Numbered from the stretch's first letter, positions 44,124-55,412 are shown. The stretch is DNA of 64,000 nt from Coenobita brevimanus (GCA_032717465.1 CM064713.1:11314976-11378975); one strand, 5' to 3'. Numbers and translations are program-made. Notes: generated by a model from the letters alone, not told the origin.

Positions 44124-44320
44124 GGCGATGAGTCATTCATTCCCTCCCTTGCCCCTTTCGGGGCTGGGCATCTTAAGTGCCCCCTCCATGCCTGCCTCAT
44201 CCCGTTTGTCAGCCTGTCCACAGGAGGCACTTCTCCTTTCCAGCTGTGTTCAGTGTACTCCCTGCTTGCTTCCACACGCCTGTTCCCATTGAGTGTATTG
44301 ATGACGATCATTTCTCGGCT

Positions 44321-44617
44321 TCATCTCATCCTCCATCTGCTTTTTGTTCCATCTCCCTTCCTGGGTTCCCAATGGTACTGGGTCTCCTGTCTTTGCCTTA
44401 CTGGGCCAGTTGGGTGTAACCATTGCGAATACTTCCCAGTACAACCCCCTATGTCACACCATACTGAGGCCTGGCACTCAGCTGCCGAGTGGGTATCGTT
44501 CAAGCAAACATAACAATATTTGAGCCATCTGACCGCAGCCCTCCTCTCTTCCACTCTCATGGCACGGAATTTCTTGCATCCCACCAGTGTGTGCAGCCCC
44601 CAGCACAGCCGACACAT
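44321..44617 (-). pseudogene. BEL gag zinc-knuckle region
   Basis: It shows MCRLCWGLHTLVGCKKFRAM then CYVCLNDTHSAAEC and a third Cys set (CDIGGC). This is the pattern of paired CCHC-type knuckles between gag and protease in Pao elements, which bind the element RNA. Frame breaks occur on both sides. Confidence 0.83.
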
Positions 44618-44707
44618 GTCTCACTCACTTGCAGGTTTGTCATCACCAGTGGTGGCCAAGACAATTACATACCTGTCAGGATTCCTTCTAGCACCAATCT
44701 CAGTGGC

Positions 44708-46020
44708 TTACTTGGTGGACGCTCCCCTTTCCTCGGTTCTCCTCACACTCACTCTGTCCACCTCCTCCAGAATAAAGGTTTTCAACCATTTAATGTCAGG
44801 ATAATACCTGTATCGTTTGTTGCAGGCAAAGATTTTGTCCTCATACCGCATAAGTGCCATCTCAGGTAACCAATGCGACAGTGTGTCCACTGGGTGAACG
44901 GTGTCCAAGTCCTGTAATCTCCCGATGGTCTCCAGACTCAAAATACATAGCCCCAACTCACTGGTGAATTTTCTAAGGCCACCTTCATCCTCATCTTTGA
45001 TCATGGGCCCTTCAAGTATTCCTTCCACAATCTCTCAGACGTACTGATGTCTGTCTCCATCTGTCCTCCAATATGGCCATCATCTTCTTATAACCCTCTC
45101 ATGGGTCCAAATAGTTGCACATTTGTAGCATGTTCCTGACAGGCCCTGCACATGCTTGCATGAGCGTCGCAACTTATATTCCTCTGGGACTGTGGCCCTC
45201 CCAATGTGCCATTCAAATGCACGGATTAACTCCCAGTACTCCCTCCGGCTATTTCCTTCAAAGGTTGGCAGTTGGGTCTGTGGCAACCTCATGGTGGCAA
45301 TCATTTAATTCAAGCCATAGGCTAACACCTCGATGCCCATAGGGGTAGCGTGTGTCGGCTCTTCTGTTCCCCATCTAGTCAGTTTTGGGTTTTCTGACCT
45401 CTGCCACTCTGGCCCTTGCCCGCTAACTGTTGACTCTTCTTGATGTAAAGTCGTGGCCTCTTGTGTCTGTGCTCACTCCCCCTGCTGGGGTTCCCTAGTC
45501 TCCCACATTTGTTTGTCTCCCGTGCCGTCACTGTATCTCGGCCTCTTTGCCGGTCATTTGCATACCACTACCATCTCTGGCTGTACCTCTGACCTCAAGC
45601 TCATTTCCTTCCTCCCTTCCATTCTCATCATGCTCTCCAACTGTGTCAGGCGATCATGGACTGCCTTGTTCTGTTCTTGCAGGGTTTGCAAAACCGGAAT
45701 GAGAACTCTCATGTATATGTTCTCATGTGCCTCTGTCTGCCCTTGACTGCTGGCCACTTCTCTAAGCATGCTTGCAGCCCAGATTCGGCCCTCTCCTCCT
45801 CCCTTTGTTCCATCATCGCCCCCACAGCATGCGTCTCTTACTCCTCTCCCTCCATTGCTTCCCTGGCCTCCTCGACTATCCTTTGGACTGTTCCATGGGT
45901 TATGTTCTGCCTGTCATGTACTGCCCATTCCTTTCCCTCTGGATTGTCCATGCTGATATGTTCCACCTGGTATGTTATATGCAGGGTTCCGCCCAGTATG
46001 TTATAGGATGGGTTCCGCAA
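44708..46020 (-). pseudogene. BEL gag region (DUF1759-like)
   Basis: 45769-45554 is a Gln/Glu-rich helical stretch (VLQTLQEQNKAVHDRLTQLE). 45304-45080 reads LPTFEGNSRREYWELIRAFE, the conserved start of the Pao gag core (DUF1759), and 45028-44708 continues with SHWLPEMALMRYEDK. Several frames are needed, so it is decayed. The protein would assemble particles around the RNA. Confidence 0.75.
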
Positions 46021-46206
46021 GGTATGGTTAGGTTAAGATCCGCCTGGTATGTTATAGGTTCGGTTCCGTCTGGTATGTTATAGGTTGAGTTCTGCCCGGT
46101 ATGTTTAGGTTAGGATCCGCCTGGTATGTTATAGGTTGGGTTCTGCCCGGTATGTTTAGGTTAGGATCTGCCTGGTATGTTATAGGTTGGGTTCTGCCCG
46201 GTATGT
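45955..46206. repeat. Minisatellite of ~50-bp units in the BEL leader
   Basis: GGTATGTTATAGGTTGGGTT followed by CTGCCCGGTATGTTTAGGTT and AGGATCYGCCTGGTATGTTA recurs about five times, the last units nearly identical. Confidence 0.9.
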
Positions 46207-46783
46207 TTTTTTTTTTTTTAAATCTCTCTTAGTCACATTTTTATTCATGCAGTGTTTATACCATCATACACCCAAACAGCCAGACAGTAAGCACTGAGCT
46301 TAGGCTTTAAAGTACAGTGGTACACCAGAATCTTCTCTGTGACAGCCCAGTATCAATCACAACTCTTAATATCCAAGGTACACAAATTAGTTTTAATTTT
46401 CTACTTAATAGCATATAAACGATGTCACGACATCAATACCGACTTCCTGAATATTACGCTCACATTTCTTATATTCAATGTGTCACAATTATTTAACATT
46501 GTCTGGCACAGGCAGTAAACTCCTACCCCAGTATGTAAACTAACGCTGTATTTTCTTTACAATGAACCAGACGTAGCGTACCAGCTCTCGGCTTTCAATC
46601 ACCTGAGTAAAGTTGTTTATCAACGCTCACAGTCCTGCGGAGTCTACCCATTTACAACCCAAGATGTACTGAGTGGCGGTGTCGCCGATCATAGGTAGGC
46701 TGCCTCTGTTGACTTTAGCACCGCCCAGCGCTGTCGTCGGTTGTGGTCGGGCCCACTCCCCCCACCAATGTACCCCAAGTATG
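46207..46783. other. BEL 5' internal region with a T-run, possible extra insertion
   Basis: A T13 run at about 46206-46219 directly follows the minisatellite. Roughly 350 bases of sequence unlike a BEL leader come next, so a poly(A)-tailed minus-strand insertion is possible. The last 120 bases before the 5' LTR are G/C-rich and probably include the primer-binding region. Confidence 0.45.
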
Positions 46784-47521
46784 ACTCTAACCGTCTGAGC
46801 TCTTGGAGGGAGAAACGGGGTAATGAAACCCGCCCAGCTTGACTCGACTATTTATTCGGTCATACTTGGAATTGCAATTTTACTCTCTCAGTATGCTATA
46901 ATGGTATCACTCATCACTGTTATAAACACTTGGTTATACATAGAACTACAATTCATCCTCAATATGCTATGTTATACCGCAGTTTACTTCGTATACATAT
47001 ATAACTTTAAATTCTCATCCTCATTTTCCTATGTTTACAATCGGGTTATGTCGTGACATCAACCACGTGCAGATTATTAAGTATTCTAAAGGTAAGCAGG
47101 GGCAACTCACTTGTGGCAGGTCTATTTTCAGTTGTACAATATTAGTGTGTGGGTAGGGGATCTGAGGTAGCAACACTAGTCCCTCACGAGGGTAATATCC
47201 TTACTTGAATAGCACCTTCACAGGATGGTCGTGGAGTCGTACATCGCGCGTGAACTCCACCCTTCAGAGTATCTGTCTAAATAATCCACAGGATCACTGC
47301 TGCCTTGTCCTGCACTCATTCCGGCTACCCACACACTGACCCACACTCGCCCATAGCATCTGTTTCAAGGCGTGGCTTTCGCTCTTATCTCCAAGCTAAT
47401 GGATGTTATGCTTAGGCGGCCGTATCGTACACATAAACATTGCGTCAGCATCCTTCCCCCTTCTCTCTCCCACACTCTCCCTCTCTCTCTCTCTCTCTCC
47501 TTACCGCGTCAGATGCGGTAA
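46784..47521 (-). repeat. 5' LTR of the BEL element
   Basis: Homologous to 41549-42139 and longer by about 140 bases. Its outer end contains the dyad TTACCGC...GCGGTAA. A (CT)n tract is at about 47480-47499. Confidence 0.9.
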
Positions 47522-47526
47522 GAATG

Positions 47527-47590
47527 AAAAAAGCCAAAGAGTAGATAATTCACAAGATTCAAGTCCGGGAACACGAGAGTAAGATATCTA
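47527..47590 (-). pseudogene. LINE copy D, portion beyond the BEL insertion
   Basis: AAGTCCGGGAACACGAGAG matches copy A (near 13940) and continues the LINE interrupted at 41548. It ends at a (TATC)n microsatellite at about 47590. Confidence 0.75.
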
Positions 47591-47639
47591 TCTGTTTATC
47601 TAGATAGATAGATAGATTAATATTTGCATAAACAGGAAA

Positions 47640-48290
47640 TATATTTTCTTGAAAACAAACGAGGTTGAATGCAACTGTTATTTCTGCATTATTTTATTTC
47701 TGCCCAATGCTCTTGATGCGTAGGGACCAACATATAAAAAAGGATTGAGCAGAAATTAAATAAAGCAGAAGCAGTAGCTGCATTCATATTCATTTGCTTA
47801 CAATGAATAGATAGATGGATAGATAGATAGATAGACAGATACATTATTATACGTGCTTGCAAACTTTGAAGTACATATTTCTTTGCAATGCTTTCTCGTT
47901 TTCTAATGGCTCGTTTTGCTTCTCTCTGAAGCCTAACGATATCTCCGAAGGTGGCCATGTCCTCGGCTGTTGTGGTGTCATGTACTGTATGATGTAGTTG
48001 TTTAACTTCAGATTCCAGAATTTCGGCTCTCCAGAGCCTATTTCAATGTAGGAAAGATGTTACTAGTGTTATAGTCCTGGTAGGAATGGTTAGCAATGGT
48101 CAGTGAGGATCCTTATATACCTTGGTGGCAAATCAGAGATGAGTGGTAATAAGGATGCTGCACTCTGATTGGCTGTTGGGTCCTGGTGGCTGCTGATGTC
48201 ATCAGCTGGGCCTGTGTTCTGGCCTGCTGCAGATTTCCTCATGCTTGGTAATGCTTTTATATCTTAGGCTTGGACATTTATTGAAGAGTT
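47640..48290 (-). other. Probable 3' part of the Penelope-like element
   Basis: Minus-strand sequence downstream of the GIY-YIG domain. An open stretch (47958-47840) reads ATFGDIVRLQREAKRAIRKR, and (TAGA)n is at 47808-47840. I could not define terminal repeats. Confidence 0.4.
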
Positions 48291-49465
48291 AAACGTCTTG
48301 ATATACAATGCCCTAATTATTGGGAGCTGGCGGTTGTACTACATCTAACCATAACTTCAGTGTTCCTTTCAACGTCCTCCCTGGTGATGTTGGCACTGTG
48401 CTCCTGCTGCATGTGGTTCCCAGGGGCTCCTGCATATCTTTGGCTGGTCAGCAACTGACAAGCTTCATCGTCGTCATGCCTACATACATATAAAGGGGCT
48501 GCACAGTTCCATCTTTTACAGGTGTACCTATAAACAACATGTGAATGCTGAAGGGCGTCCTCCTCCTAACGTAGGCTGTTCCTTAGAAGTAGTTGGTTAT
48601 TATTTTTGTCATAGATGATTAGCTTGACTCTTGCAGTGAGATTGGTTGGCTTAATATTGTGTTTGATGATTTGCATTATGATTCTCCTATCCTCTTTATA
48701 AGTGCTGGAAATATATATTGGCAGTACAGTCTGATGTCCTCTGGTTGTGACTTTGTCATCTGTGTACCACTTTTCCATAATTCTTCTCGTTACTCATTGA
48801 ATGTCCCTTTTGTCACTATTGGTGTTAGGAAAGTTCTCTCAATATCCTGAATGACTTGTTTCCAGCGGCTACAGTAGGTAAGTGCCCTGTGGATATAAGC
48901 ACCTGTAGTGGAGTCTTTGTATTGAGGCAATATCCCAGGCTGCCAGTCTTCACATGAACAGTGGTACTGAATGATGTCTGTTGTTAATTAACTAGTGCGT
49001 CAAGAAAGGGCATAGTCCCATTGCTGCTTTACTCAGCTGTGAAACGTAGTCCAGACAACTTCTGAAGGCAACATCAAAGGGCTTCTATCTCATCCCCTTC
49101 TTTCACATTCATGAAAATGTCATCGATATTTTCTCCAGTATGCATCGTGTTTCTCCACCTCAGCAAATACCTAGTTCTCGATGCTACCCATGAAGAAGTT
49201 GGAAAACAGGCGACCCCATTGCAACTCCCTCCACTTGGCATTAACGAATACCTTTCTGACAGATGAAAGGGGCTTCTTTCGTGCAATACTCCAGTAGCTG
49301 TTGCAATATGTTTTCAGGTATGTTCAAGGTTGGGATATCTTCATTCCCATACATTCTGTCAAGGATGTACTTGATGGTTTGGTCGACTGGTACATTCATG
49401 AAAAGCGACTCCACATCAAGGGAGGCCAAAATCCCATGTGTGTTGCTGGTCTTGTAGTCCATGGG
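48290..49465 (-). pseudogene. Penelope-like element: RT C-terminal half and GIY-YIG endonuclease
   Basis: 49462-49240 reads ILASLDVESLFMNVPVD and LLEYCTKEAPFIC, the conserved middle of Penelope reverse transcriptases. 49240-49075 contains FSNFFMGSIEN-like sequence and IDDIFMNVKEGD, the catalytic Asp pair. 48778-48566 is a linker, then VYRYTCKRWNC and APLYV with a frameshift into GMTTMKL, and AGAPGNHM and HSANITRE-like motifs, which together outline a GIY-YIG nuclease. Penelope elements pair exactly these two enzymes. Multiple stops and frameshifts make it defective. The N-terminal RT part is absent, cut at the junction with the gypsy element near 49470. Confidence 0.85.
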
Positions 49466-49559
49466 GAATAGATGAAAATAGGGGGTTTAGTGAAATAAAT
49501 TGCAATATTTTGTTTTAATGCATAAACATGTTATTTGGACCCAAAGGAACACCATATCC

Positions 49560-50732
49560 AAAATGGGACAAATTCGGCCATCTTCGCGCTCCAACACAGT
49601 GTAAGGCCCATCCCATGGGCTCTGCAGCTTCGGTGACTGTCCTTTCTTTCACTGGGGATTGAATAACCAAACTTGGTCACCATCCTTGAAGCTCACCTCA
49701 CTTGCCTTGGCATCATACTTGCACTTCATCACCTCTCCTGAAAACCTGAGGGCTCCTCCCACTTGATGATGTACCTCAGTCAGCCTCTCCTGAAGGTGTT
49801 TCACATAGCCGGTGGTGCCTGTAGGCATCTCTTCACCAGGTGGTCTTCCCATTAACAAGTCAACAGGTAAGCATAACTCGTGGCCCAACATCAGTTTTAC
49901 AGGGGTGTAGGCGGTAGACATGGGATGCAAACCGATATGCCATCAGCAATGGAGGTAATTTCTGGTCCCATTCTGTTTGTCCCTCTATGTAGTACTTGGC
50001 CAGTTCTTGTCCCAAGGTCAAGCTGAATTTCTCCACCATCCCATCTGACTGTGGCCTTAGCGGCATCCTCCTGGTCTTCTTGATCCCCAATTACTTGCAG
50101 CACTCGCGGAACACAGCAGATTTGAAGTTTCTACCCTGTTCTGAATGTAGCTCTTCTGGCATCCCAAAACGACAGAAAAACTGATCAACCAACACCTGAG
50201 CAACAGTTACAGCCTCTTGATCAGGGATAACATAGGCTTCTGGCCACTTTGTGAAGTAGTCCATGGCAACACATATATACCGGTTCCTTCTTTCAGTGAG
50301 CGGCAGAGGTCCAGAAATGTCCATCACGACTTTTTCCATCAGTGCACCCACTTGGTACAGCTAGAGAGGGGCACAACCACGTTTCTTGGGTCCCATCTTG
50401 GCACAACACACATCACAGGCCCGACAACACTCTTCATCATCCTGGCGCATGCCAATCCAGTAGAACCTCTGTTGCAGCCAGCTTAGAGTTTTCTTCACTC
50501 TCAGGTACCCCCTAGTGCTCTGGTTATGGGACTCATCCAAGATCTTGGATCCCATCTTCTTCGGAACCACCAGTTGCCAGTACTCACTGAGGCTACCAAA
50601 CGTTTCCCACTGATGCCCCAGCAGTCCATTGTTCAAACAAAGACGGTCCCATTGATTCCAGTAGCTCTTGGTGGCAGGGCTGCACCTAGAAAATCTTCCC
50701 AAGATGGTCACACTGTACTCCACTGCAGCCAC
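49560..50732 (-). pseudogene. Gypsy integrase (zinc-binding, core and C-terminal parts)
   Basis: 50620-50361: VKKTLSWLQQRFYWIGM and CRACDVCCAKMGPKKRG, the HHCC end, with Tyr replacing His in the usual GHLG. 50351-50091: MDISGPLPLTERRNRYICVA, DYFTKWPEAYVIPDQEA and HSEQGRNF; the second catalytic Asp is Glu here (plus-strand 50139-50141). 50090-49930: GIKKTRRMPLRPQSDGMVEK, with the catalytic Glu kept. 49930-49649: LMLGHELCLPVDLL, VKHLQERL and GDQVWLFNPQ, the module after the core. A few stops and frame changes separate the pieces. It is inactive as read. Confidence 0.9.
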
Positions 50733-50734
50733 TC

Positions 50735-51263
50735 TGGCACTGGTTGTAAATCTACATCCTCCATTTGCATCCTCTCCTCTACTGACATCTGGCCCAGAAT
50801 TTCCATTGCAGCACCCTTAAAGCTATTAACAAGCTGCACTACCCTCTATACTACTGCTGCTCTAGCTTGGCATCTACTTCCTCCTTAAGCTGTTGCTGTT
50901 CTTCCTTCATTTCCTCCAAGAAGCACATAGCTGTCCTTGCATCCTCGGTTGTAATTCCCTCTGTTGCTCCTGTGATGCCTCTTGAAGTTGTTCTTTTTGT
51001 TCTTCACATTGTTCCACTAGGTGTTCCCTATATTTGCCTTCAATAGTACACCTCATGCCTGTACTATTTCATTGAGTTCCTTCTGTCCTTCATTCAGTGC
51101 TTGCAGTTATACACATTGTGCTTGTAATTGTTCTTTGAGTTCTTTCTTTTGTGCCTGTAATTGTCCACTTTGGGCCCGTAATAGCTTCACAATTGTTGCA
51201 AGGGACATTTCCTCCTCCTGCCCAGCTCAAGAACTTGTCGGCACATCTTCTGCTTCCATGTTG
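50735..51263 (-). pseudogene. Gypsy gag N-terminal remnant
   Basis: It starts MEAEDVPTSS at about 51260, shortly after the primer-binding site. A coiled coil follows (LLRAQSGQLQAQKKELKEQ, LNEGQKELNEIVQA), then MEILGQMSVEERMQMEDVDL near 50800. Stops occur at several points. It then runs into the sequence just before the integrase zinc end, showing the internal deletion. Confidence 0.75.
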
Positions 51264-51297
51264 AAGGTTAGACTCACTGCGGCACTTAATAATCCAC

Positions 51298-51311
51298 ACT
51301 CCTGACACCAG
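51298..51311 (-). promoter_or_regulatory. Gypsy primer-binding site
   Basis: Directly after the LTR end (…CAACA) the minus strand reads CTGGTGTCAGGAGTG. A TGG start next to the LTR suits pairing with a tRNA 3' CCA end. Which tRNA is not determined. Confidence 0.65.
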
Positions 51312-52111
51312 TGTTGCATCCTCGTCCCACACTGCCACGGCTTCTACAGCAGTAGTACAGTATAGAAAGGACATTGCCCAATGAGTTGTTCTTCCTATGG
51401 TCAGCCTTTAGGTGTACAGTACACGAGATCAGTTCAGGAGTTGTAAATAAGCACTGGCTTCTTGAGTTCACTGTCTTCATTTTTCTAAATAATTACACTT
51501 AATGCTTTTCAACTTCACTCTTTTCACAAGCACTGGAGTTATACAATTTTCTTAACTGCAATTACACTTAATGCTTCACAACACTTCACTATTTTCACAA
51601 GTACCGATGATGTACAAGCGTCAATGAATATTTCACTGTTTGGCAACAACTCTTCACTGTTTTCACAAGTACCGAAAATATACAAACTACACTGCACTGA
51701 CACTGCACTACACTCAAACTAAACGGAAAATTGACTGAACTTGAAATAGTTTCTTCCCCATCCTTATATAAGCTTGCATTATTCGAGTCACTTCTAGCAC
51801 TAACTCGATGGGGCAATAGTTAAAAGTTACTAACTAGGAGACATCAAAATATGCCAGAGATTGCTTACATTACATAACACTGTAAATTATTTAACATACA
51901 AGCTTAAACTGAATAACACAATTTAACAAGCACATAAATAAAACATCCTAGAGAAAAAGAGCACAAAAATTAATGCACAACTTACGAAATAACTACGCTC
52001 ACTAACACTAGGAAAACTGGCAACCCTGACTCGTACCAGAACCTACAGTAAACTTCGGGAAACATTCAGAAACATCTCCGCTACCTAACTGGCAAATCCG
52101 CCCCCTTAACA
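51312..52111 (-). repeat. 5' LTR of the gypsy element, ~800 bp
   Basis: On the minus strand it starts TGTTAAGGGGGC and ends GCAACA, giving the standard TG...CA ends. A CTTATATAAGG TATA box lies at about 51763-51774, in the right orientation for transcription toward gag. Short repeats of TTTTCACAAG and AATTACACTTAATGCTT occur within it. Confidence 0.82.
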
Positions 52112-52669
52112 ATATACTTACTTTCCTCTGAAGAGGATGAAATATTATGCATAGGGGACTGATTTTGCACTCAAATACCTTAATAATCAATGGGATTAGA
52201 AATGATAAAATTTCGAAGGGAATACATTGCTGTTGTTGTTGAGTAACCCGGGACTATCTGGCGTAGGAGACCCATCAACCAAAGACAAGCAACTACCCTT
52301 GCAGGGCATCCCATTTAATGAACCTATGATCCCCTGCAGTAAACAGCACCTCATTATAACGAGGTGCGGGGCAGTGTGGAGGTTTGGTTCCTGAGTGGGC
52401 GTCCCATTTGCATCTCTCCACTCATTTAAAAGGGGCACCATAGCAGGCTTCACACCATACTGTTATTTGCGTATATGGTTACTGTCAAACGGTGTAGGTT
52501 TCCAAGGTTACATGAAAATACGAGGTTTGTCTCTCAATATAGAGCCACGTGAAATGGACACAAGATATAAAAAATATAACAGAAAGGACGGGAGGAATAG
52601 GAATAGAGGAGGGCAAACACGGAAAGGCAATGATAAATGTGAGGGAAGAAGTGGTAAGCACTGCATTAA
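52112..52669 (+). repeat. Dispersed repeat R2, copy 2
   Basis: It aligns with the reverse complement of 20114-20979. It shows the uninterrupted sites of the hAT MITE (near 52540) and of the 763-bp TTAA MITE (near 52115). The homology stops at the GCATTA of a TTAA (52666-52669). Confidence 0.8.
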
Positions 52670-53115
52670 CACTTTACCGGGCAAAAGACTTAAATGGTCA
52701 TCAAAACTGGCGGGCCCAAGCTTCCCGGTGTTGCACCATGACCACCTCCCACCCAATCAGCAAGCATCAGGCTGTGACCTGGCATATGGCATCAGAGGTT
52801 TTCCCAGCACACCACTGACCCAGAGCTCCCCGAAGATCATTTAGCTCCAAGACACGAAAGGAAGAGGAATCTTACCCCTTCTCTCTCTCTGTCTGTGTGT
52901 GTTTCTCTCTCACGCCCGTGGTCCTACCACTCTGTATAATGTCAGTAAGTTGATTAAACTCACAAATAATACAATTGAATAAATGTGCTAAAAAGTGATG
53001 TAGGTGTCAGTCAGGTAACAGTTATAGAAATGGATGTACTGGTTGCATGAAAATAAGAGTGATTAAATACGGTCTCTTGCTGGAGTTATGACATTTTTTT
53101 TATAACCACAATTTT

Positions 53116-53290
53116 GCCCGGGTATGGTAATGTGTTATTAGCATGATGTAACCTGTAATAAATATCAGTGGTAATGGTGAAGCCCGACTATGGTAACGTG
53201 TTATTAGCATGATGTAACCTATTATAAATATAAATGGTAATGGTAAAGCCCAGCAATGGTAATGTAATATCAGCATGATGCAATAAAATT
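53116..53290. repeat. 66-bp tandem repeat, ~2.6 copies
   Basis: GCCCGGGTATGGTAATGTG (53116), GCCCGACTATGGTAACGTG (53182) and GCCCAGCAATGGTAATGTA (53248) start successive units, each with TTAGCATGATGTAACC. Confidence 0.93.
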
Positions 53291-53589
53291 TGTTTATAAC
53301 CTATGATTAGACATCCCATTTACATCATGGGTTGGGGCCATTTATATTTAGAGCATTGTCACATGGTCTAGTGAGAAAAATTGGTTATCTAGATGGTTGT
53401 TTCATTTGTAGATATCGGTGTTTTACGAAAATTTTAGTATGATTTTTGTAATGTTTAGTAAGATATACTAAGATTTGGTAAGATTTTAGACATTGTAGTA
53501 GGTATTGTTATAATATGTGTACATTAGTTATAACTGCAAGCATGCTTGATATATATCTGAATACTTATGTTTAACTACCTGTGTCTTTT

Positions 53590-54584
53590 TCAGCTACCGT
53601 CAACTTATTCTATAGGAAGAATGGCAGGGATGGGATAGCTGTGCCAGCTGATCCAGGTATCAGTGATGATGAGTTCCTGGATGACGACGATACTGCAGAT
53701 CCACACACTGTCACTGAGCCCCATATCCAGACATTCCAGACCTAACTGATGAGCCCCCTACCAACAGGAAGCACACTGCCCCAGCAATCAAGGTGATTGA
53801 TGACTTGGAGGAGGAAGATGATGATGATGATGAAGATGAAGCATCAGCAGCTGGACCACAAACATCCAAGGGAAAAGCTCAGGGGAAGAGTAAGTCTAAA
53901 ATGCAACCTGAAATCTGGATGAAGAAAGACATAAAAAAAATCCCCCCATCTCTTGTCCACTGACCTACGAATCGAGCTAGTGTCCAAGTGCCTCGTTACT
54001 CCAAAGAAACGAAGAAGGAGGAAGGTGATTGTCCATACCTAATCAAGAATTACAATGCAAACATGGGGGGACATTGACAAAAGTGCATGTTGGTGCACCT
54101 GTACCGGTCCCCTATAAAAGGAAAGATATGGTACATGAGGCTTTTTGCATATTGCCTTGACTTCACTGTCACTAATGCCTGGCTCTGTTACAGGCGTAAC
54201 TGCAAGGCAATGAATGAGAATGCAATGGGACTGGCGGATTTCCATTTTCAGGTGTTTATGTTTTACAGCAAGAAGAAACAGGTCATCTCTCGCCCTCTCC
54301 AGAACTAAATGTCATCTCCTTCCACTAGCAGCATAGAGATCCCCAAGCTCAGTCAGAGACAACACTACCAAAGTCCAGATGGCACGATGCAATTTGAGAG
54401 GACCCTTTTCCACTTTCCAGTGTACTCAGGTCGCCAGACGTGCAAACACTGCAGCAAGAAGAGCAACATCATCCACTCCAATGTGGTCTGTGAGGTCTGC
54501 AAGGTGCACCTATGCCTAAATGCTGAAAACACTGCTTCCTCCAATTCCATAAACCTGTTGCCTAGTGAAATCTGCGTTCAATAA
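53590..54584 (+). pseudogene. piggyBac transposase relic without the catalytic core
   Basis: An N-terminal acidic part starts near 53595 (FYRKNGRDG, SDDEFLDDDD), preceded by CTTTTTCAG, which looks like a 3' splice site. Near 54000 it jumps to the late part of the protein: CPYLIKNYNANMGG, MLVHLYRSPIKGKIWYM, LDFTVTNAWLCYRRNCKAM, and then a Cys-rich end with CKHCSKKSN and CEVCKVHLCLNAE. The latter is the zinc ribbon found at the C-terminus of piggyBac-like (PGBD) proteins. The DDD nuclease region between is missing. Stops lie at about 53742, 54055 and 54306, with frame changes. No activity is possible. Confidence 0.88.
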
Positions 54585-54600
54585 GCATGAAGATTGTGAC

Positions 54601-55412
54601 AAACTGTGTTGCAAGTACCTGGTAGAAATATATTCAAATAAATTTTTATTTTTATAACCAATCTAAAAAAAATTATTTTTCACAATAAAATAAGACTGTA
54701 CTTGTATTTGGAGTGTTTATTTATCATTAATTCATGTTTTAAAAAATACAGTAATGAACTTTTTTACTTACCAGAGACTGGCGAGGCACCATATATGATC
54801 ACTCCATCAACATATATTTGCAAAATGAAAATAACAAAAAACAAAAATTCACTGGAGTATACATGTCTTAGAATAGGATTTAGTTTATGGGACTAGGGTA
54901 AAAAAAAGAAAAAATCAAAGTATTTCTATCAATGCCTAGTAAAGGGTCATCATTATCTACCAGCAAAAAGTATATGAATTAAATGTGAAAAGCTAAGGTT
55001 TTTCTCCTGCACTCTCCATCGCATCTTTAAAAATGTATAAGCATGGTTTAGTGGCTATGGGAATAGGGGCTCATGTGAAAGACAATTTTTCAGACCTGAA
55101 ATACACTGATAAATTTCTGAGCTGGAAGAATATGAAGGACAAGTAATATTTTGGGGGGCATATTTGTTAAATACATTTGCATCAGGTTTCTCTTGTAGGG
55201 TTTTTGATAAAAATAATGGTGAAAAGTGTCTGCTTTGTTTTAGAATAGTAAAGTACAGCTCTTTACTGAGAGCTTGAACCAATATGTATAATTATTTGAT
55301 TCATATACTAATGATAAGTTTGAAATGAGCCCCCATGTATTGTTGAATTTTTGCTTTCATGAGTGGTTTGGCGATAGTAGAGATGGTGGTGCTGTTTGAC
55401 GTACTGCATCTC
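54601..55412. other. AT-rich non-genic stretch
   Basis: It contains AATAAA-like sequence near 54638 and 54685, but no coding signal I trust. Confidence 0.5.

Larger units (their letters stand above)
41549..47521 (-). mobile_element. BEL/Pao LTR retrotransposon lacking RT, inserted in LINE copy D
   Basis: Two long terminal repeats enclose about 4.6 kb of minus-strand coding sequence with BEL domain order: gag, Zn knuckles, aspartic protease, start of pol, integrase, C-terminal DUF5641-like domain. GAATG at 41544-41548 and 47522-47526 is a 5-bp target duplication. LINE copy B shows the unoccupied site (AGAGAATGACAGGAAAGCC on its minus strand, near 37400). The reverse transcriptase and RNase H are missing. 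Terminus positions are uncertain by a few bases, as the LTRs do not show clear TG...CA ends. Confidence 0.92.
49475..52111 (-). mobile_element. Gypsy (Ty3) LTR retrotransposon, RT deleted, 3' LTR missing
   Basis: A minus-strand order of LTR (52111-51312), gag start (51260), integrase and integrase C-terminus (to about 49560) is clear. Protease, RT and RNase H are absent between gag and integrase. The second LTR is not present; the sequence passes near 49470 into a Penelope-like fragment. Confidence 0.87.
52670..54600 (+). mobile_element. piggyBac element remnant
   Basis: R2 homology breaks exactly at TTAA, after which CACTTTACCGGGC begins; this looks like a piggyBac left terminus. About 0.9 kb of non-coding sequence follows, including 66-bp tandem repeats, and then transposase remnants in the plus direction. 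A related reverse-complement end (TGCCTAGTAAAGGG) occurs near 54937-54950 but lacks an adjoining TTAA, so the right end is uncertain. Confidence 0.65.

Noticed and set aside
52395..52844. 149-codon open frame in R2 copy 2
   Set aside because: R2 copy 1 does not keep the frame, and the end crosses the TTAA break. There is no recognisable domain.
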